From: Amorphophallus konjac
Taxonomy: Eukaryota > Streptophyta > Magnoliopsida > Alismatales > Araceae
Direction of reading: 5' to 3'
DNA: 64,000 nucleotides
Assembly (NCBI GenBank): GCA_022559845.1
Contig: CM040128.1
Coordinates: forward strand, 177,436,413-177,500,412
Each line of letters opens with the position of its first letter. Position 1 is the stretch's first letter. This document shows, one piece after another, positions 33,480-46,460 of this stretch. The position numbers and the translations under genes were made by a program. The notes under the pieces are model-generated. The model did not search any database. It was not told the DNA's origin and saw only the letters and a program-made list of their open reading frames with translations.

Positions 33480-34100
33480 TTAATTGTTCCTCCAACGAAG
33501 TGACTTTGTCGAGAAGAGTTTGTTGGAGGGGTGTGACTTGAGCAACATAGGGTTGGCAGGGCCTTGAAGGAGGGGCCGAATAAAAAGGCCATGGAGGGGG
33601 ATTAATGGGGTGACCCAGAGAAGAACCCGGATGAGCCGGGTTGCAGGGAATAAATGGGCCTTGGGCCGTGAAGGAGGGTGAATAGAAGTAGGCAGGTGAT
33701 GGGCCACCCGAATAGGAGTGGGAATATGAGAAGGAGGCGGGTGATCGGCCACACGAACAGGAGTAGGAGGATGAGAGGAAGGAGATGCACCCTCAATAGC
33801 GGCCTGAAGGGCCTGGATTTGTTGAGGGGCGAGATGATATAATGCATGCAAGATCTGGGAGACCTTCTCATTATCGGGGGGAGACGGTCCCATGGGAATA
33901 GTGGCTCGCAATGAATGTCAGGGACCATGGGATTGGACATTGCCCATGGGTCGGGCATGACCATAGGAATGAGGACGTGGTCCCTTGAAAGAATTGTGGT
34001 GAGAATTATGAAGTGGAGGGGAATAAGATGTGCTAGGATGATCACCCTCATGAATATTAATTGAATTAAACATGTTGGTCTTCTTATCAAGGTAAGCCAT
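33480..34100 (-). pseudogene. Element A first frame, with in-frame TGA
   Basis: The ATG at 34100 opens MAYLDKKTNMFNSINIHEGD and runs 60 codons to a TGA near 33915. The same frame then continues for 143 codons (PSPPDNEKVSQILHALYHLA, then Pro/His-rich). It is the first frame after a ~1.3-kb leader downstream of the primer-binding site. It resembles no family I know. Confidence 0.4.
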
Positions 34101-35375
34101 TATGCAAGCAATTTAATGTGCAATCAAAATAATTTACAAAGATAGCAAACAAGTTGGAATGGTTACCCTTGATTTCTTTTGTTTGATCCTTGGTGGATTA
34201 AAGATGTTCAATAAAATTGATGTGAACACTCAAGGTCATGGACCTAGTTTCAAATGTGGTTTTCTTCTGTGCCAACTATGTTAATTCTCACCACATGTAG
34301 GCCAACTAAACCCAGGGACTTCAAAGGTACAACCTGCCCGGCGTAATCCACGGGTGCGGGGACTTATGGAGGTCTTGGTTTATTTCCGGTCCAAAGAGAC
34401 GGAATACTCAATGGAGGGTCCTTCCTTAACCAAGAAAGGGGTATGGCTCCTATAAAGTGTAGGCAGAAGAGGTCTCCCAAGCCAATGCCAATGCAACAAG
34501 ACGAAGAAAAAGATACACAAAATGATATGATGTGAATATGGTGAAGAGGGAAAATAAATGAAAAAATAGAAGAACAAAATGAGCATGCACTAATGCCAAT
34601 AGGTAACAGTGAATGCAATATGTCCTGTCGGATGTAATGAACAAATGCAAACAAAGACTAATGCAAATAGATGAATAGCAAAATGCAAACAAGATGGATA
34701 TAGAACCATGGTGGAACAGACAATGTAACAAGATACGGATGTGATGCACAACAGGGAAACACAAGATACAACTATGATGATCATGACATGTCATAAATGC
34801 AATAGGGAAATCCCTGAATATGAATATGATGATGTCACCAATGTAACAGGAAATATGATATGCACAATTTTAACAAGAAATGCAAGAATGGCCTGTATTT
34901 AATATGCAACAGAGAAATGCAAGGAATATTGTATGCAACCGATGCTTGGGATTTGCCTAAACATATGAGAGATGTATACAGTATGCAGGTGAGCGCTCCC
35001 AGGGAATTAATGGTTGCTTCAGTGGGCGCTCATTCAATGAGCGCCCAAACCACTGGATGTTATTTTTTTTATTTTAGAAATGGCCGAAGATTTAATAGAA
35101 TGCAGGAATGTCAATTAGACAAGAAGGGAATGTAACAACACTCACAAACTCCCACGGCAATCAAAACATCCAAGGCATGCTCAGTTTTTTTTTTAAGATA
35201 ATAAAAGTGGACTTTTAACAAAACTACCAAACTAGTCAATCAATGTGGGGGTGTGCAGGTGGTGTGCAAAAGGATGAGAATGAAGGGGAAAGGGGGTGCA
35301 CAGTGGGTGCAAAATGGAGATGGCACACGTGGGTGCCTATTGGAGAAGGGTAATCAAAAGAAAAAAATAGGAGAA
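34101..35375 (-). other. Element A 5' leader with AATGCAA-type words
   Basis: This is non-coding sequence between the primer-binding site and the first frame. ATGCAA, AATGCAAAC and ATGTAAC recur many times between 34590 and 34940, giving a low-complexity look. No credible gene is seen. Confidence 0.6.
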
Positions 35376-35393
35376 GTCCCACCGTGATCGCCA
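35376..35393 (-). other. Element A primer-binding site
   Basis: The minus strand reads TGGCGATCACGGTGGGAC three bases after the LTR end. It starts with TGG, as needed to pair with a tRNA CCA end. The T-arm-like tail suggests tRNA-Arg, which Tat/Ogre elements often use, but I cannot verify the tRNA. Confidence 0.7.
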
Positions 35394-35396
35394 ATT

Positions 35397-37135
35397 TGTA
35401 GATTTGATTAAAACCCACTAAGATAATAATAAAAGAAAAGCATGCACGTTGTGCTAATACGGAGGGTGATCGCCAGAGACCACATGCCTCAAATGATATA
35501 TCAAAGAAATAAAGGAGGGATGGCGGACATGAATACCTCAAAAAATGCGGGGGAGATTGTGGTTGACTTACTTCTTGTCCGATCGGCCGGCCGACGGAGA
35601 GAGTCTTCTTAGATTACCCTTGCAAGAAACACAAACACCAATAAAAATAATGGAATTAGAACTCAATGTGTAATATCAATCCCAATTAAATATACATGAA
35701 CTAAAAGTACGGAGAATGACACACCTGCTGGGCATTGGCCCTTTAAACCCTAATGCAATGGGTATGTGTGAGATGATGAATGTTAAAAATTAGTGTGCCA
35801 ATGTGCACTGTGGGAGGCTCAACGTGGTTGAGATGTGGAGAAACGGTGTGAAAATAGATGTTATGCATGCATGCAGTTGACAAAATAAAGGAAAAGAATA
35901 AAGGAAGGGGAAGAAGAAAGGGATCCCGAGTTTTCTCTTTGTGTTGGCTCTGAATGGGCGTCAGGATGGAGTCTCAACAAATGATGAAGCTTTAACACGG
36001 AGAGAACTCCTCCTTGAGCCCAGCAACCGGCAGCACCTCCCCTAGAATGAAGAATCGGCCCCCCTAAGCAATAGCCGCAGGCTCACTATTTATAGGGGAA
36101 GATGAGGGGTGTTGATTCGGGAAGGATTATTCGGTGGAAGGGAATAAAAAGGAAATAATCCTCTCAGCTTGGAAAGCCACCGGGAGACTTACCCAATCGA
36201 ATCGGCTGCAGGCGAGTTTGGAAATCTCAGAAAAAAGGCGTCTAACACCCTGGACGCTTTTTAAATTAGCGTCCACCACAAAGGACGTTATTTCACAGGT
36301 TAAATTTTAGAAATCTGAAATAAAAAGAATTAGCGTCTGAGTGTACAGACGCTATTTGTCATTAAAATTTAAATTTCGGATGAACATGGGATTCAAAAAT
36401 AGCATGAAAAATGGCGTCTTGCATAACGGCCGCTATTTAAATTCGCATCCACCTCAACGGACGCTATTTCAAACTATTTCAAAAACCATTTCAAAAATCT
36501 TTAGAAAATATAACACTCGAAATTCGCGTCTACATGTCCGAACGCCAATAAAAATGGCGTCCATGGGCCAGGACGCAATTTAAAATATTTCCAAAAATCA
36601 TTTGAAAACTATTTAAAAAAATAAATCCCAAAAAATTACGTCTAAGGGTTCGGACGCCAATTAAATTGGCATCTAGGGTCATGGATGCAAATTTCCATAT
36701 AAAAAAATGAATTTTTTAAGGGTTTCCTGCAGGTCGCGGTCGCCCAAGCGACCGTGATCTGCTGAACGCGGTCGCCCCGACGACAGCGTTCTCGGAACAC
36801 GGTCGCATGGTCGACCGCGTTCAGAGAAAAAATGATTTTTTTTTACTTTTTTCCAACAAAAATAAAGAAATAACGTCGCGTGTGTGTGTCGCTAATTACA
36901 AATGGCGTCTGGGGTGCCCGACACTAATTCTTTAAAGCCCAAAAAATAGAGAAAAATCCCAAAAAAAATCAAAAAATTCCAGAAAAATTCAAAAAAATCC
37001 AAAAAAAATAGAAAAAAGTGAAAATCCAAAAAAATTTAGAAAATCACTCAAATAAGATAATTTGAGGGTCAAATTGGGGCGTTATAAGGTAATATGAGAT
37101 GTTCTCAAAGTAATGTCGATTTTGGCGTGTCTCCA
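35397..37135 (-). repeat. Element A 5' LTR (right copy)
   Basis: It is the partner of 1460-3204. It ends GTCTCCA in place of GTCTACA. The TATA box is at 36084-36096 (minus CCCTATAAATAGT). The GCGTC palindromes recur between about 36236 and 36922. Confidence 0.92.
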
Positions 37136-37869
37136 TCGTTTAAACCCCTATTCCTACGCTATCCCGTGCCGTATAACCCTTATACCTACGCTACCGCGCC
37201 GGTTTTGAATAAAAATGTGTATGTCGTGCCATTTTAACTCCTCTCGTTCTCGAGTCAACTTTTGCCTCCCACGGCTTGTGCCAATCAACATAATTAACCA
37301 TAAATCAAACAAAAAGAAACTCTTTAAATTGAAATCACCTGTTGTCATGCATTTGCTAGTTCATGCATTAGACATAGATATGCATTCTGATGTGCTTTGT
37401 TAGTGCATGCTTGCCTTAATGAGACCTCGGTATATCAAATGGCATTGATGGAAGGTCGGGTCATGCCCGACCTGAAATCTTAGCTATGCGTGATGGTGGT
37501 CTCCAGACTTACGTTCTCTGCCTCGTATCGGGGGCTCGAACTTAATGAACTATGTCTACCCTGCATGATTAATAAAATAACCGATGAATCATTCCATGCG
37601 GTCTTAGGGGCTTCATCATCGCATGCATCTTCTTGCATTCTATTTCAGCCTCGAACGGCTCATTATCTCGATAATTAATCAGAGGTTTTCCTTCTTATTG
37701 GAGGATATAATTAACGCCATAGGCTTTATGGTATGGCAGACATTCGGTCCCGACACGAACTTCACTCTCGCTCGACTCGGGTCAGATTGAGCGCATAATA
37801 AACTCGTCACCTAGTGACTGGCACGCCCTAAGGAATAATTTTTTCTAAATAAAGATCTCATCCCCCACA
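37136..37869 (+). repeat. Element D 5' LTR, distal part
   Basis: This non-coding stretch ends CCCCCACA just before a primer-binding site, as an LTR should. Its beginning is cut off by element A and may lie in 1-1459 or before the window. The partner LTR is not in the window. Confidence 0.55.
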
Positions 37870-37873
37870 AGTC

Positions 37874-37891
37874 TGGCACGCCCGGTGGGAC
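37874..37891 (+). other. Element D primer-binding site
   Basis: TGGCACGCCCGGTGGGAC lies four bases after the presumed LTR end. It shares the GGTGGGAC tail with the site of element A. It is a typical position and form for a Tat-like Ty3/gypsy element. Confidence 0.65.
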
Positions 37892-37990
37892 TGCATTCTC
37901 CTCTCATCTCTTTGCCGAGATAAATGGGCCTCAAGGCCCCCCAAAGGAATCCTGATCGTTTGCTTATTCTATTTTACAGGGAAAGTGACG

Positions 37991-40900
37991 ATGGCTGCTG
38001 GACTCACTACGTTAGCCTTTGGCCCCGAGATCGTGGCCAACCATGCTGCTGACGGGTACCTGGCGGTGCCGATGGTTTTGGTTCCTTCCCACCGGTGGTC
38101 GGCTTCCCCAACTTCCTGGGGGTAGCCTTCACTGACATACTGGAGGTCGAGCTTTCAGAGCCGACCGAGCAAGAAGTTGCCATGAAGACAAGGGCCCACA
38201 ACGCCTGAAGCTACAGGGGTCTAGTGACAGAACAGACTCAGTTGCTTAGCTGCATGGCGCATCATGTGGCCCAAGGGGCTCGCCCCACTTACCACTATAA
38301 GCCCCGGAGTCTCCGCCAGGGGAGTTCCCGCCGAAGAGCCACTGTTCCTATGACCGGACGATTGTCAGTGTCCGGGAAGTCTGTCCTGATTGGGGGTGTC
38401 CGGATCTTCCTGGATGGACGTGAGGCCCAAGCAATTCCAGACCGGGTGGTTGCTGCTGTGCCAACCCGCAACTCATTCCACGCTCTTTCCGGGAGGACGG
38501 CTGATAAATAAGAAGAAGGCCGTCAAAGTCGGGGAGAGCTGGCCCCAAGGCCCAAAAAGTTTAAGCAAGTCTGGGTCCCTAAGAGGATCTAACCTGCTCG
38601 CTGTGAGGCGCCTGTCTACTACCACTCCAAGCCCATCCAGGCGAAGGAAAGAAATGAGAGGGCGCTGGCCCCAAGAAGAGAAGAGACTGTCGCGGAGCCT
38701 CCTCACCGCACAAGTTTTAGGCCGTGTGCCCGATAAGCTAGTATCCCTATAGTAAGGAGAAGATTTGAATAGCCCTGCCGAAAGAGCCCGGTTGGCCTAT
38801 ATCCCTCCGATTGGAGGTCGACAGTCATCCCCAGTCCTACATCAGGGACTAGGGCAGGAAGAGATGACCAGTATGGTCAGAAATTACCTCAGGGGTATGG
38901 GCAACCCCTCATTGGGCCAACAATGGCTGTTGCAAGTAGCCATGGCAAGAGAAGATGATTGTCCACCAATGGCAATCGAAGAAGAAGAAGAAGAAAGAGA
39001 AATGACATCGTCAGTTGACGACAATGGATATGAAGACGGCTAAGAGATCAAAGCCGATAAAGCCACTCCTCATCAGCAGGAGGAAAGAAGAGTCTCCATC
39101 ATCAAGAGACTGACCTTCCCTCAACATCCAAAGAGGAGGGTCCATTACCGAAAGAAAAGAATGCAAGTCTTCACTTGCAATATGGCTAGAGTGTCCAGCC
39201 AATGTGGAAGACTACCTGAAGAACCTCAGGAGCTGGCTCGATTGGCCGAAAGACCCGGGCCGAGCACCCGAAGAACAGAAGTCGCAAAGGAGATGCTAGT
39301 GGCTACAAAAGGAAAGCAAGTCCAGACTGACGGGTCCACCATTCTAACTACAAATGTGGTGATCGCGGAGGAAGAGGACGTGCTGATAGATACCCCGCCT
39401 GAAGGTGCATCAGGGGAAACGACAGAAGCCATCCCCACCACGGCAGCCATGGACCTGTCGATGTTGATGATACTCCAGAGATATCAGCAGGAGATAGAGC
39501 TTCTGAAGAAGCAGCAAATGGAAAGGATGGAGCAAGCCTCAGCCTCCAAGCAGCCTGAGATGCAAGCCGAATCATCACGGGGAGCCTTCAACCTATGAGA
39601 CTTCCCACCACTTTATACCTTGCCCCAGCCTGCAGAGCCCAGCTTGGCGACCACTCAGTAGCGCCCACCACAGCCTCTGATGCCGCCAGTACTGTCACAG
39701 GTGCACCAAGCGCCTCCACTGCTGCGTCCTCCTCCACAGGCGACCACCTTGGTCACCCCCTATCTGTAGCCGGCGCACTTCTATCCAGAACCGGTCGATC
39801 CGACAGCCATGAACAAGCTGATGGTGGAAAGGATGATCGAGCTGAAGCTTGCCGAGCGAAGTGAAGGCGACTACGTCGCATTTGATGCCTATCAGGTGCT
39901 ATACCCACCACATCATGCTGCTAAGCGACTCCCTCTTGGGGTCAACAAGCCACCTAAGTTCGACAAGTTCAATGAGAAGGGATCCCCGAAGGAACATGTC
40001 GCTTACTATATGACCGTCATGGGTGATCTGGCCACTGACGAATCATATCTGTTGAAGTTTTTCGGGTCCTCGCTGACATGGCTCCCATTTGAATGGTACT
40101 CCAGCCTTCCGACCGGGTCGATCAGCGACTGGCCGGATATGCAAAAGAAATTCATAGAAAGATTCCATGTCACTGAGAGGGAGGTCACAGTGGCCGAGCT
40201 CTACTCAACAAAACAAAGGGCAGATGAAACAGCCCTTGAATACATTAAGAGGTGGAGGAACCTCGAAATGAGATGCAAGCGGCCCCTGCACCAGGAGGAC
40301 GCTGTATAAATTTGCAAACAAAACATCAGGAGAGAGATGTTAGAAAAGATGATTGGAATGGAAATCTGATCATTCGACCGTCTAAACAATGTCGTGGCTG
40401 AGGTGGAAGCCTTTCTGGCAAGACCTGCCCCTGCATCGACTATTGTCACTACACAGAAGGCAAAAATAGCAGAGCGGCATTCAACGCCTAAAGAAGCAAA
40501 CACTCTTGACATTAAGTCATTTGAACAACAAAAAGACAAAGGCAAGAAGGCGGTTGCCCCTCAGCCTGCTAAAGCTGGAGACGACCGAGAGGGTCCCTCA
40601 CTCCGAGATAAAATGAAGAAGGCCTATTCCTTCCCGAAGGAGAAAATCATGATTCTGTTTGACTGGATGACCCAATATGATAAGGTTACCTTGCCCGAAC
40701 CAAATAGGTCGGAATACCTGAAAAGAAAAGACAGCCCAAGGTTCTGCCCCTATCACCAGATGCTGGGGCACCCTATTGAAGATTGCTATGTTTTCAAGGA
40801 CATCATTGAAGGCATGGTCAAGAAATAAGAAATAGACTTGGGGGAGTACAAGGTTGACCCTCCACAACCTCACGAAGCACCTCTGAGAAGAGCCGCAGTC

Positions 40901-41089
40901 AACATGGTCTCCCTGTATCAGGCGTTGCCTGAAGAGATCACAGAAGCCAGCACTCAACATGCTTGTGAAGCCTATTTCTTGGCGCCAATAAAAGAACAAG
41001 AGGGATGGCAACAAGTCCCTACAAAGACCAAGAAGAAGGGCACACCTCGCCCGAAAGTGGGGGTGCAGGTCCGTGGCGTTACACCATGA
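37991..41089 (+). pseudogene. Element D Gag, degenerate
   Basis: An ATG at 37991 (MAAGLTTLAFGPEIVANHAA) opens the region. From about 38765 a single frame can be followed to 41089, with several stops (about 39041, 39596, 40307, 40367 and 40826) and little frameshifting. Residues from 39930-40300 form a Ty3/gypsy capsid domain: KFDKFNEKGSPKEHVAYY, then WYSSLPTGSISDW, FIERFH, ETALEYIKRWRNL. Further on, FCPYHQMLGHPIEDCYVFKD is a knuckle-like C-x2-H-type motif found in Tat-like elements. An intact version would form virus-like particles. This one is dead. Confidence 0.8.
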
Positions 41090-41499
41090 CCCACTGTACC
41101 AGAGGTAGCACCTGTGTGGACCAATGCACCTGCAGTCATCAGAATACCTACACACAACCGGAGAAGATAGACTCCATTGCCGATGGTCAAGAAAATTAGT
41201 CCGGATGCCCGACGGCTACAAGAATATATAAATGGGCTAGATGATTATGTACAGCCTGAACTGGAACCTTTACTGGTACGGGATTATGTCCCGTGGCAGG
41301 AATTAGAATAGCTCTCATTAAGGCAGGAGCAGGAAGCTGACAAAGCATCAGACAAGGACGGCAGCCTGTTCTGGGGCAACTGCCGGTCAAAGAAAAGAAA
41401 AAGAAACGAAGAAAGAAAATAAAAGCCAGCAAGGCTACAAAGGACATAGTCCTCTCTTGCAATACCCTGTCTACCCTTTTCAACCTACCTAGTGAAGAA

Positions 41500-43199
41500 G
41501 ATGAGGAGAAAATATGCTTTACACCCGCCGCCGGGGCAAGCCAGGCTGAAGCAGTGACCGCTAGACACGTAACCCGGTCGGGTCGAAGATGGGGGCGTCA
41601 GCCGCCCGCCAACCACAATATCATCTTCAGGGGGGAGCAACCCTATAAAATACCCCCTCCAGAGGTCAGGGGAGTCCAAATCCCTCCTCCTTGAGGTTTA
41701 TACAGTCAGAGTGGGGGCAGTACTACCGCTCCTTCCTTTCTGGAATTTCTAAGAATGTCAAAGGGAAAACAGCCTTGTCAAGATGCTGACCCTACAATCG
41801 GGGATACTCACCCGCAGCTCTAACAGCCTTCTAGAGTTCCAGATGAAGATGAAGCTCGCCCAATGGCAGCTGATGAGGGACAGCACGAAGACAAAACCAA
41901 GCAGAAGGGTGCGGCTTCAGAGCCCGATGAAATAGGCCCATCATGGGCCGCGGTTCAAGATCCTCCCAAGCCCAGGTGGGCAGAGAAAATGAAGCTGTCT
42001 AATGTCTGAGCAGGAAGCCGGGTAGTCAAGTTATTGAAAAAGCTCCCGATGAGATTCACTGTTTGGGAAATCCTCTCCCTAAGTGAAGAGACCCGACAGG
42101 CGATTATCACTGCTCTACAGACGCCTGCCCAATATGAAGCGTGTCTGGCTGAAGCGCGGCCAGAGGCCAATGTGACTTTCCCTCAAGAGGACATGCTACT
42201 CCCCACTACCAGCCACAACAGGCCGCTGTACATGAGAGGACAGCTGAATGGTCGAGAGCTGAGCAAAATCCTGATAGATCCAGGAGCTGATGTCAACATC
42301 CTACCCTATAGAATATATCAGAGGTACCACTTCAACATGCACCTCGATAAAGTCAGAGATATGCATATCACCGGCTTCAACCAAAAATGTGAAGTGCCGC
42401 TGGGAGTAGCGGAATTCACACTCACTCTGGCAGATCTTACTACGAGGGTGCGGTTCCATGTCATTGACTCTCACACCTCGTACAAGGAGTATCTTGGCCG
42501 CCCCTGACTACATGAGAACATGGTGGTGCCCTCCACGCTACACCAGTGCCTCACATACACCAAGGAAGGGAAGGAGGGGAGGATATTTGCCGACCTCCAC
42601 CCGTTTGAAGTATTCGAGTGTCACCTGCTGGACGCCCCTCTATATGCAGAACGGTCTCAGAAGACCTCTGAAGCCAAGACCCTTGCTAAGGCAACAAGAA
42701 ACAGCTCCGGCGACGACTGGTTCCCACCACCGCCGCCCGGGTACATCAAACCGGAGACGTGGGCAGAACAGCACCTCCTACCACCTATCCTCAAGTCAAT
42801 GAAACCAAGGTCGACCAGCAGCACGACCACATCAGGGTCCCAGAAGGCCTTACCAAGCCAATTCTCAGCCTCAACAATAGCACTATCGAACCTTTCAAAA
42901 GCATAGAGGTGACGTAGTCTGATGGCCCCAACAGTTTGTTTTACACAGCTGAGGAGCATCCCACACAGGAAGACACGGATTGCCATCTTCTTGAAGATAT
43001 GGAGAGCCCGTTAATACCCGTTCGGGGGTTGATGTTTACAACAAGCCGAATGGCCAAGATGTTCCAGAAACAACACATCCCTGTCGGCCAGCCCCGCAAG
43101 GAGAAAGAAGCATTCCAGAAGCTGTGGTATCCTGTAAGCCTAGACAAAGAACTGAGGTGCGTCTCTCAACATCCAGGGTTAGGCTTCACCCTTGAAGAA
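41500..43199 (+). pseudogene. Element D protease region, cut off before RT
   Basis: The frame contains RHVTRSGRRWGRQPP near 41565. A retropepsin-like domain at 42200-42540 includes RPLYMRGQLNG, LIDPGADVNILPY, a hydrophobic core and YLGRP. At 42505 a TGA stands where Trp is expected (GRPW), then LHENMVVPSTLHQC continues. More stops lie at about 41692, 41821 and 42007. The catalytic triad reads DPG, not DSG/DTG. Sequence after 42906 is pre-RT linker in another frame and ends at the T1 insertion. Non-chromovirus (Tat-like) Ty3/gypsy is most likely. Confidence 0.7.
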
Positions 43200-46100
43200 T
43201 GTAATACCCCGATTTGGAAATTGAAATGAAATTGAAATGAATGAATTTCAAAATTTAATATTTAATTCCTTAGTGAATAGAACAAGTGGAATTTTGACTA
43301 CCTTATAAAAATTTAGAAAAAAGGTAATTTGGTAAAGGACAATTTATTTAACAACTTTGTCTTCTGTGGTCAACCCAACAAAAATCCGTAACTAGGTCTA
43401 ATCAATGGATTGAGCCCAAAGGGCACACTTACCTAACCTTAACTCAAACCATGGAATTAGGGCTTAATACCCCATCAAATGAGCCCAAATCGGTGGAAAA
43501 AGAAAGACCACGATCTATGGATCGTTTCCCCTCTGCCAATTCACCAAAACCCTCACCCTAAAACTTGTGATCGACCGAGCTTGGTCGAGGTCAACAATTG
43601 CTGCGACGTTTCAATCACGCCACTTGCTCCGACGAATTCTCCTAGCACAAAAGGATCCAGAAGGTGTATGATCTATAAAAATAAAGCTCTGCAACCCTAG
43701 AATCCTTTGGGAGCAGTGGCGGCCGTAGTGGAGATCGATCAAGGGAGATCTCTGGTGATTAGTGGAGACGTGTCGGCGTCCCTCTTCTTCCTTTCTTCTT
43801 CCTTCTTCACCCAATTGAGGTAGGTAATAACGAGCCCAATATAAAGTGTTATATATGGATGGAATCAGCGTCTAGTCCTCTTTCTTTTGAGCAAAAAGCC
43901 CTAAATTGCATTAGGTATCCTGTGCAAATTTAATGGTTTGGTAGAGGCATGTCAGAATTAGGGCAGAACTTGTTCCCCTTTGATTTCAGTAGCGATTTCA
44001 GGCAGTAAATCTAAAATTGATTCATACATCTTGTAGAGTTTTTCATGCTCTTTCTATTGGTAGTAAAAGCCCCAAATTCCATGATGTATACCCTTCGAAT
44101 TTCATGTTTTAATGTGACCCTAGAAACCTCGCCGAAGGCGGGCAAGGGTTGGTTTAATCGGATTTTACCAGACTTGGGCGGTCTTGCGATAGACCACACA
44201 TCCTGGGATGGGCGGCCATCAGCATGACCACACATCCTAGGATGGTCGGCCATAACCTAGACCACATAACCCCTTACAGGATGGGCGGCCATCTGCATGA
44301 CCACATATCCTGGGATGGGCAGCCATAACCTAGACCACATAACCCCTGACAGGATGGGCGGCCATCAGCATGACCACACATCCTAGGATGGGCGGCCACC
44401 ACCTAGACCACATATCTTGGGATGGGCGTCCATCACCTAGACCGCCCAACCCCTTGGGCGGCGATGCCCTGGCCGCACAAGTACCCTATGTTCAGTCAGG
44501 TAGATATAAGGTCCTGTAACGACTGCACATCTATGCAGAAAATGACTTAGTGTGAGCTCTACATGATTCATATTAGTATCTTAATTGATAATTAGTAAAT
44601 TAGAAACCCATATGATAAGTGGTAAATTATGCAAGTAAATTTCTGTAAAATGCATGCTTTTTATTCCCACATGATCTTGTTCATTATCATCTTGATTCAT
44701 CTTTTTGGCCATTAAATTAATGTAAATCATGATCCTTGATAAATTGACATGAAAATTGGGACTGAAATGAATACTAGGTTACATGATAGCCATTCTACTC
44801 CAGTAGAACGGTTTGACCAATTTACCGACTTTTAATAAGTCATTAGCCCTATTAGTTGTGCTAGCCTTGAACTTACCCCCGGACACTCCATCCGGCAGAC
44901 TTAACATCTTCTTGGGATCTCTGTATATCCCTGCTAAGAATCTAATGAACTACCAAAAACTCCGATTTACGTCACTGAACCGCTGGATTATAAGTCTTGG
45001 ATTGAATTGGGCTAAGAGAGGCATGTGCGGCCAGTTGTGGACCGCATATCCTCATAGGCGGCCCAATAACGACCGCATATACCTAGCTTATGCCATTAAG
45101 TATTGGTCGATTAACCTTGATCAATCTTCGACCAAACCATTAAGCCCTGGACTGACCAATAGACAGTAGACTAGGCCATGGTTTAGTTTTACCCTGTCTT
45201 TGGCAGCCCGGAGTCTAATAGGGTGATTTCTTAGCCTTCTAGCCAAGCCCGGGTGGTGCGGCTGGAATATGACCGTTCAAACCTTATGCGGATTCTATTG
45301 GACCGCGTATCCTTAATATAGCCCCGTATGGCCCGTACATCATGTTCATGGGTCTTAAGGTCTTCTGGACCTGCGCGGGCCAGAACTTACCGTTCATCCT
45401 TAGAGCGGCACACTGTCAGCCGTTCATTCTTGACCTCGTGGGCTAAGTTTCAGTCCAGTTCCTGTAAGTGCGGCCCAGTATTAGCCACATATATCCTTTG
45501 AGCGGTCTCTGTATGACCGTACATCTCTCAGAGACGAGTTTTATCGTGTTTTATGCTAATGAATCCAAGGATAGATTAGTCCTTTAAATCTTGAACTTCT
45601 GGACAGTAATTCCTCTGATTATTTGGCCATAAACTTGACTACATGTCTAGACGGAACTTGGGATCTTGGATCCGATAAATCAATGCCAACGCATCATAAG
45701 GGCCCAGTCTGGTCCTGGGGAGAGCGCCCGAAAAGTACTTGTGCCCATGGGAGTTTGTAATGACAAGGTGAGGCATTGCACCGAATGGCTGACTCGCGTG
45801 ATGTCTACAACAGAAATCTCTTGTTATCTCTTATTACTTGATCGTGCTTGACTTGTTTAAAATACTTGTTGGTGGCCGTTTCCTCGTTACAATTTCTTGT
45901 TACACTTGTTACATGATATTCTTGTTGAAATCCAGGTATCTTATATTTCCTTGACCTTGCAATATCTTTATATTACGTTGTTTTACTTCTGTATCATCAT
46001 TTCTTTTCTTGTCATTTCATATGAAAATGGAATAATTGGTTAATTACGTAAACTTACCTGTTATTATCTATTGAGCGTTCGCTCATATAGTTGTCTCCCC

Positions 46101-46439
46101 CCTTTTTCCAGGCAGCTCAGCTGATGATGCGCATACCGTAGGGGATGGGCAGGAGTGATGATTGGAGTGTACCAGTTCTAGATGTTGAGTTGACATAGTT
46201 ATCCAATTCTTAGTTGTGCCTTAGAGGGTGTTTAGCTACAGTTATGATATTATTGTTAAGTTGATGTTGCCTCAGTTTGTATTAAAGTTGGTTTAAGGAT
46301 ATTGTACTAGATTTGAAATGTTTCATGACCAATAACGTTATCTCTTTTCATAGCACATGTGTTAATGCTTAGATTAGCTTATCATCATTTCTAGCTATTT
46401 CTGACTGTACGTTCCGATAGTCCACGTCGGGGCGTGACA
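43200..46439 (+). repeat. T1 5' LTR (3240 bp)
   Basis: Boundaries come from the TGTAATACCCC start, the GGGGCGTGACA end and the primer-binding site seven bases later. No second copy is in the window. Non-coding; contains a 73-bp tandem array. The short open frames are not convincing. Confidence 0.8.
44165..44470. repeat. 73-bp dimeric tandem array in T1 LTR
   Basis: GATGGGCGGCCATC recurs at 44207, 44280 and 44353, a period of 73 bp. Each unit holds two related halves of about 34-39 bp (GACCACACATCCTGGGATGG type), one ending in CAGCATG and one in AACCTAG. Related GACCGCATAT words continue sparsely to about 45530. Confidence 0.82.
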
Positions 46440-46446
46440 GTTTAGG

Positions 46447-46460
46447 TGGTATCAGAGCCC
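46447..46460 (+). other. T1 primer-binding site (tRNA-iMet)
   Basis: TGGTATCAGAGCCC lies seven bases after the LTR end, a perfect match to the usual plant site. Confidence 0.92.

Larger units (their letters stand above)
1460..37135 (-). mobile_element. Element A: non-autonomous Tat/Ogre-like LTR retrotransposon, tandem and nested
   Basis: Near-identical LTRs lie at 1460-3204 and 35397-37135, with a third truncated copy at 7654-9010. Read on the minus strand, the LTR starts TGTAGACACGCC and ends AATCTACA. A primer-binding site abuts the right LTR and a GGGGCAGC tract abuts the left LTR, so transcription runs right to left. The order is LTR, internal, truncated LTR, internal, LTR, as expected from unequal recombination between two copies. 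No reverse transcriptase, integrase or protease is visible. It carries Pro/Ser-rich frames and a coding minisatellite. Insertions at 9861-20823 and 21061-29067 split the right-hand internal copy. No clean target duplication is visible (CTGTT on the left, TCGTT on the right). Tat/Ogre placement rests on terminal and PBS style and is an inference. Confidence 0.8.

Noticed and set aside
37136..43199. Athila-type element
   Set aside because: The primer site does not match the tRNA-Asp type expected for Athila. The Gag and protease motifs fit a Tat-like element better, though this is not proven.
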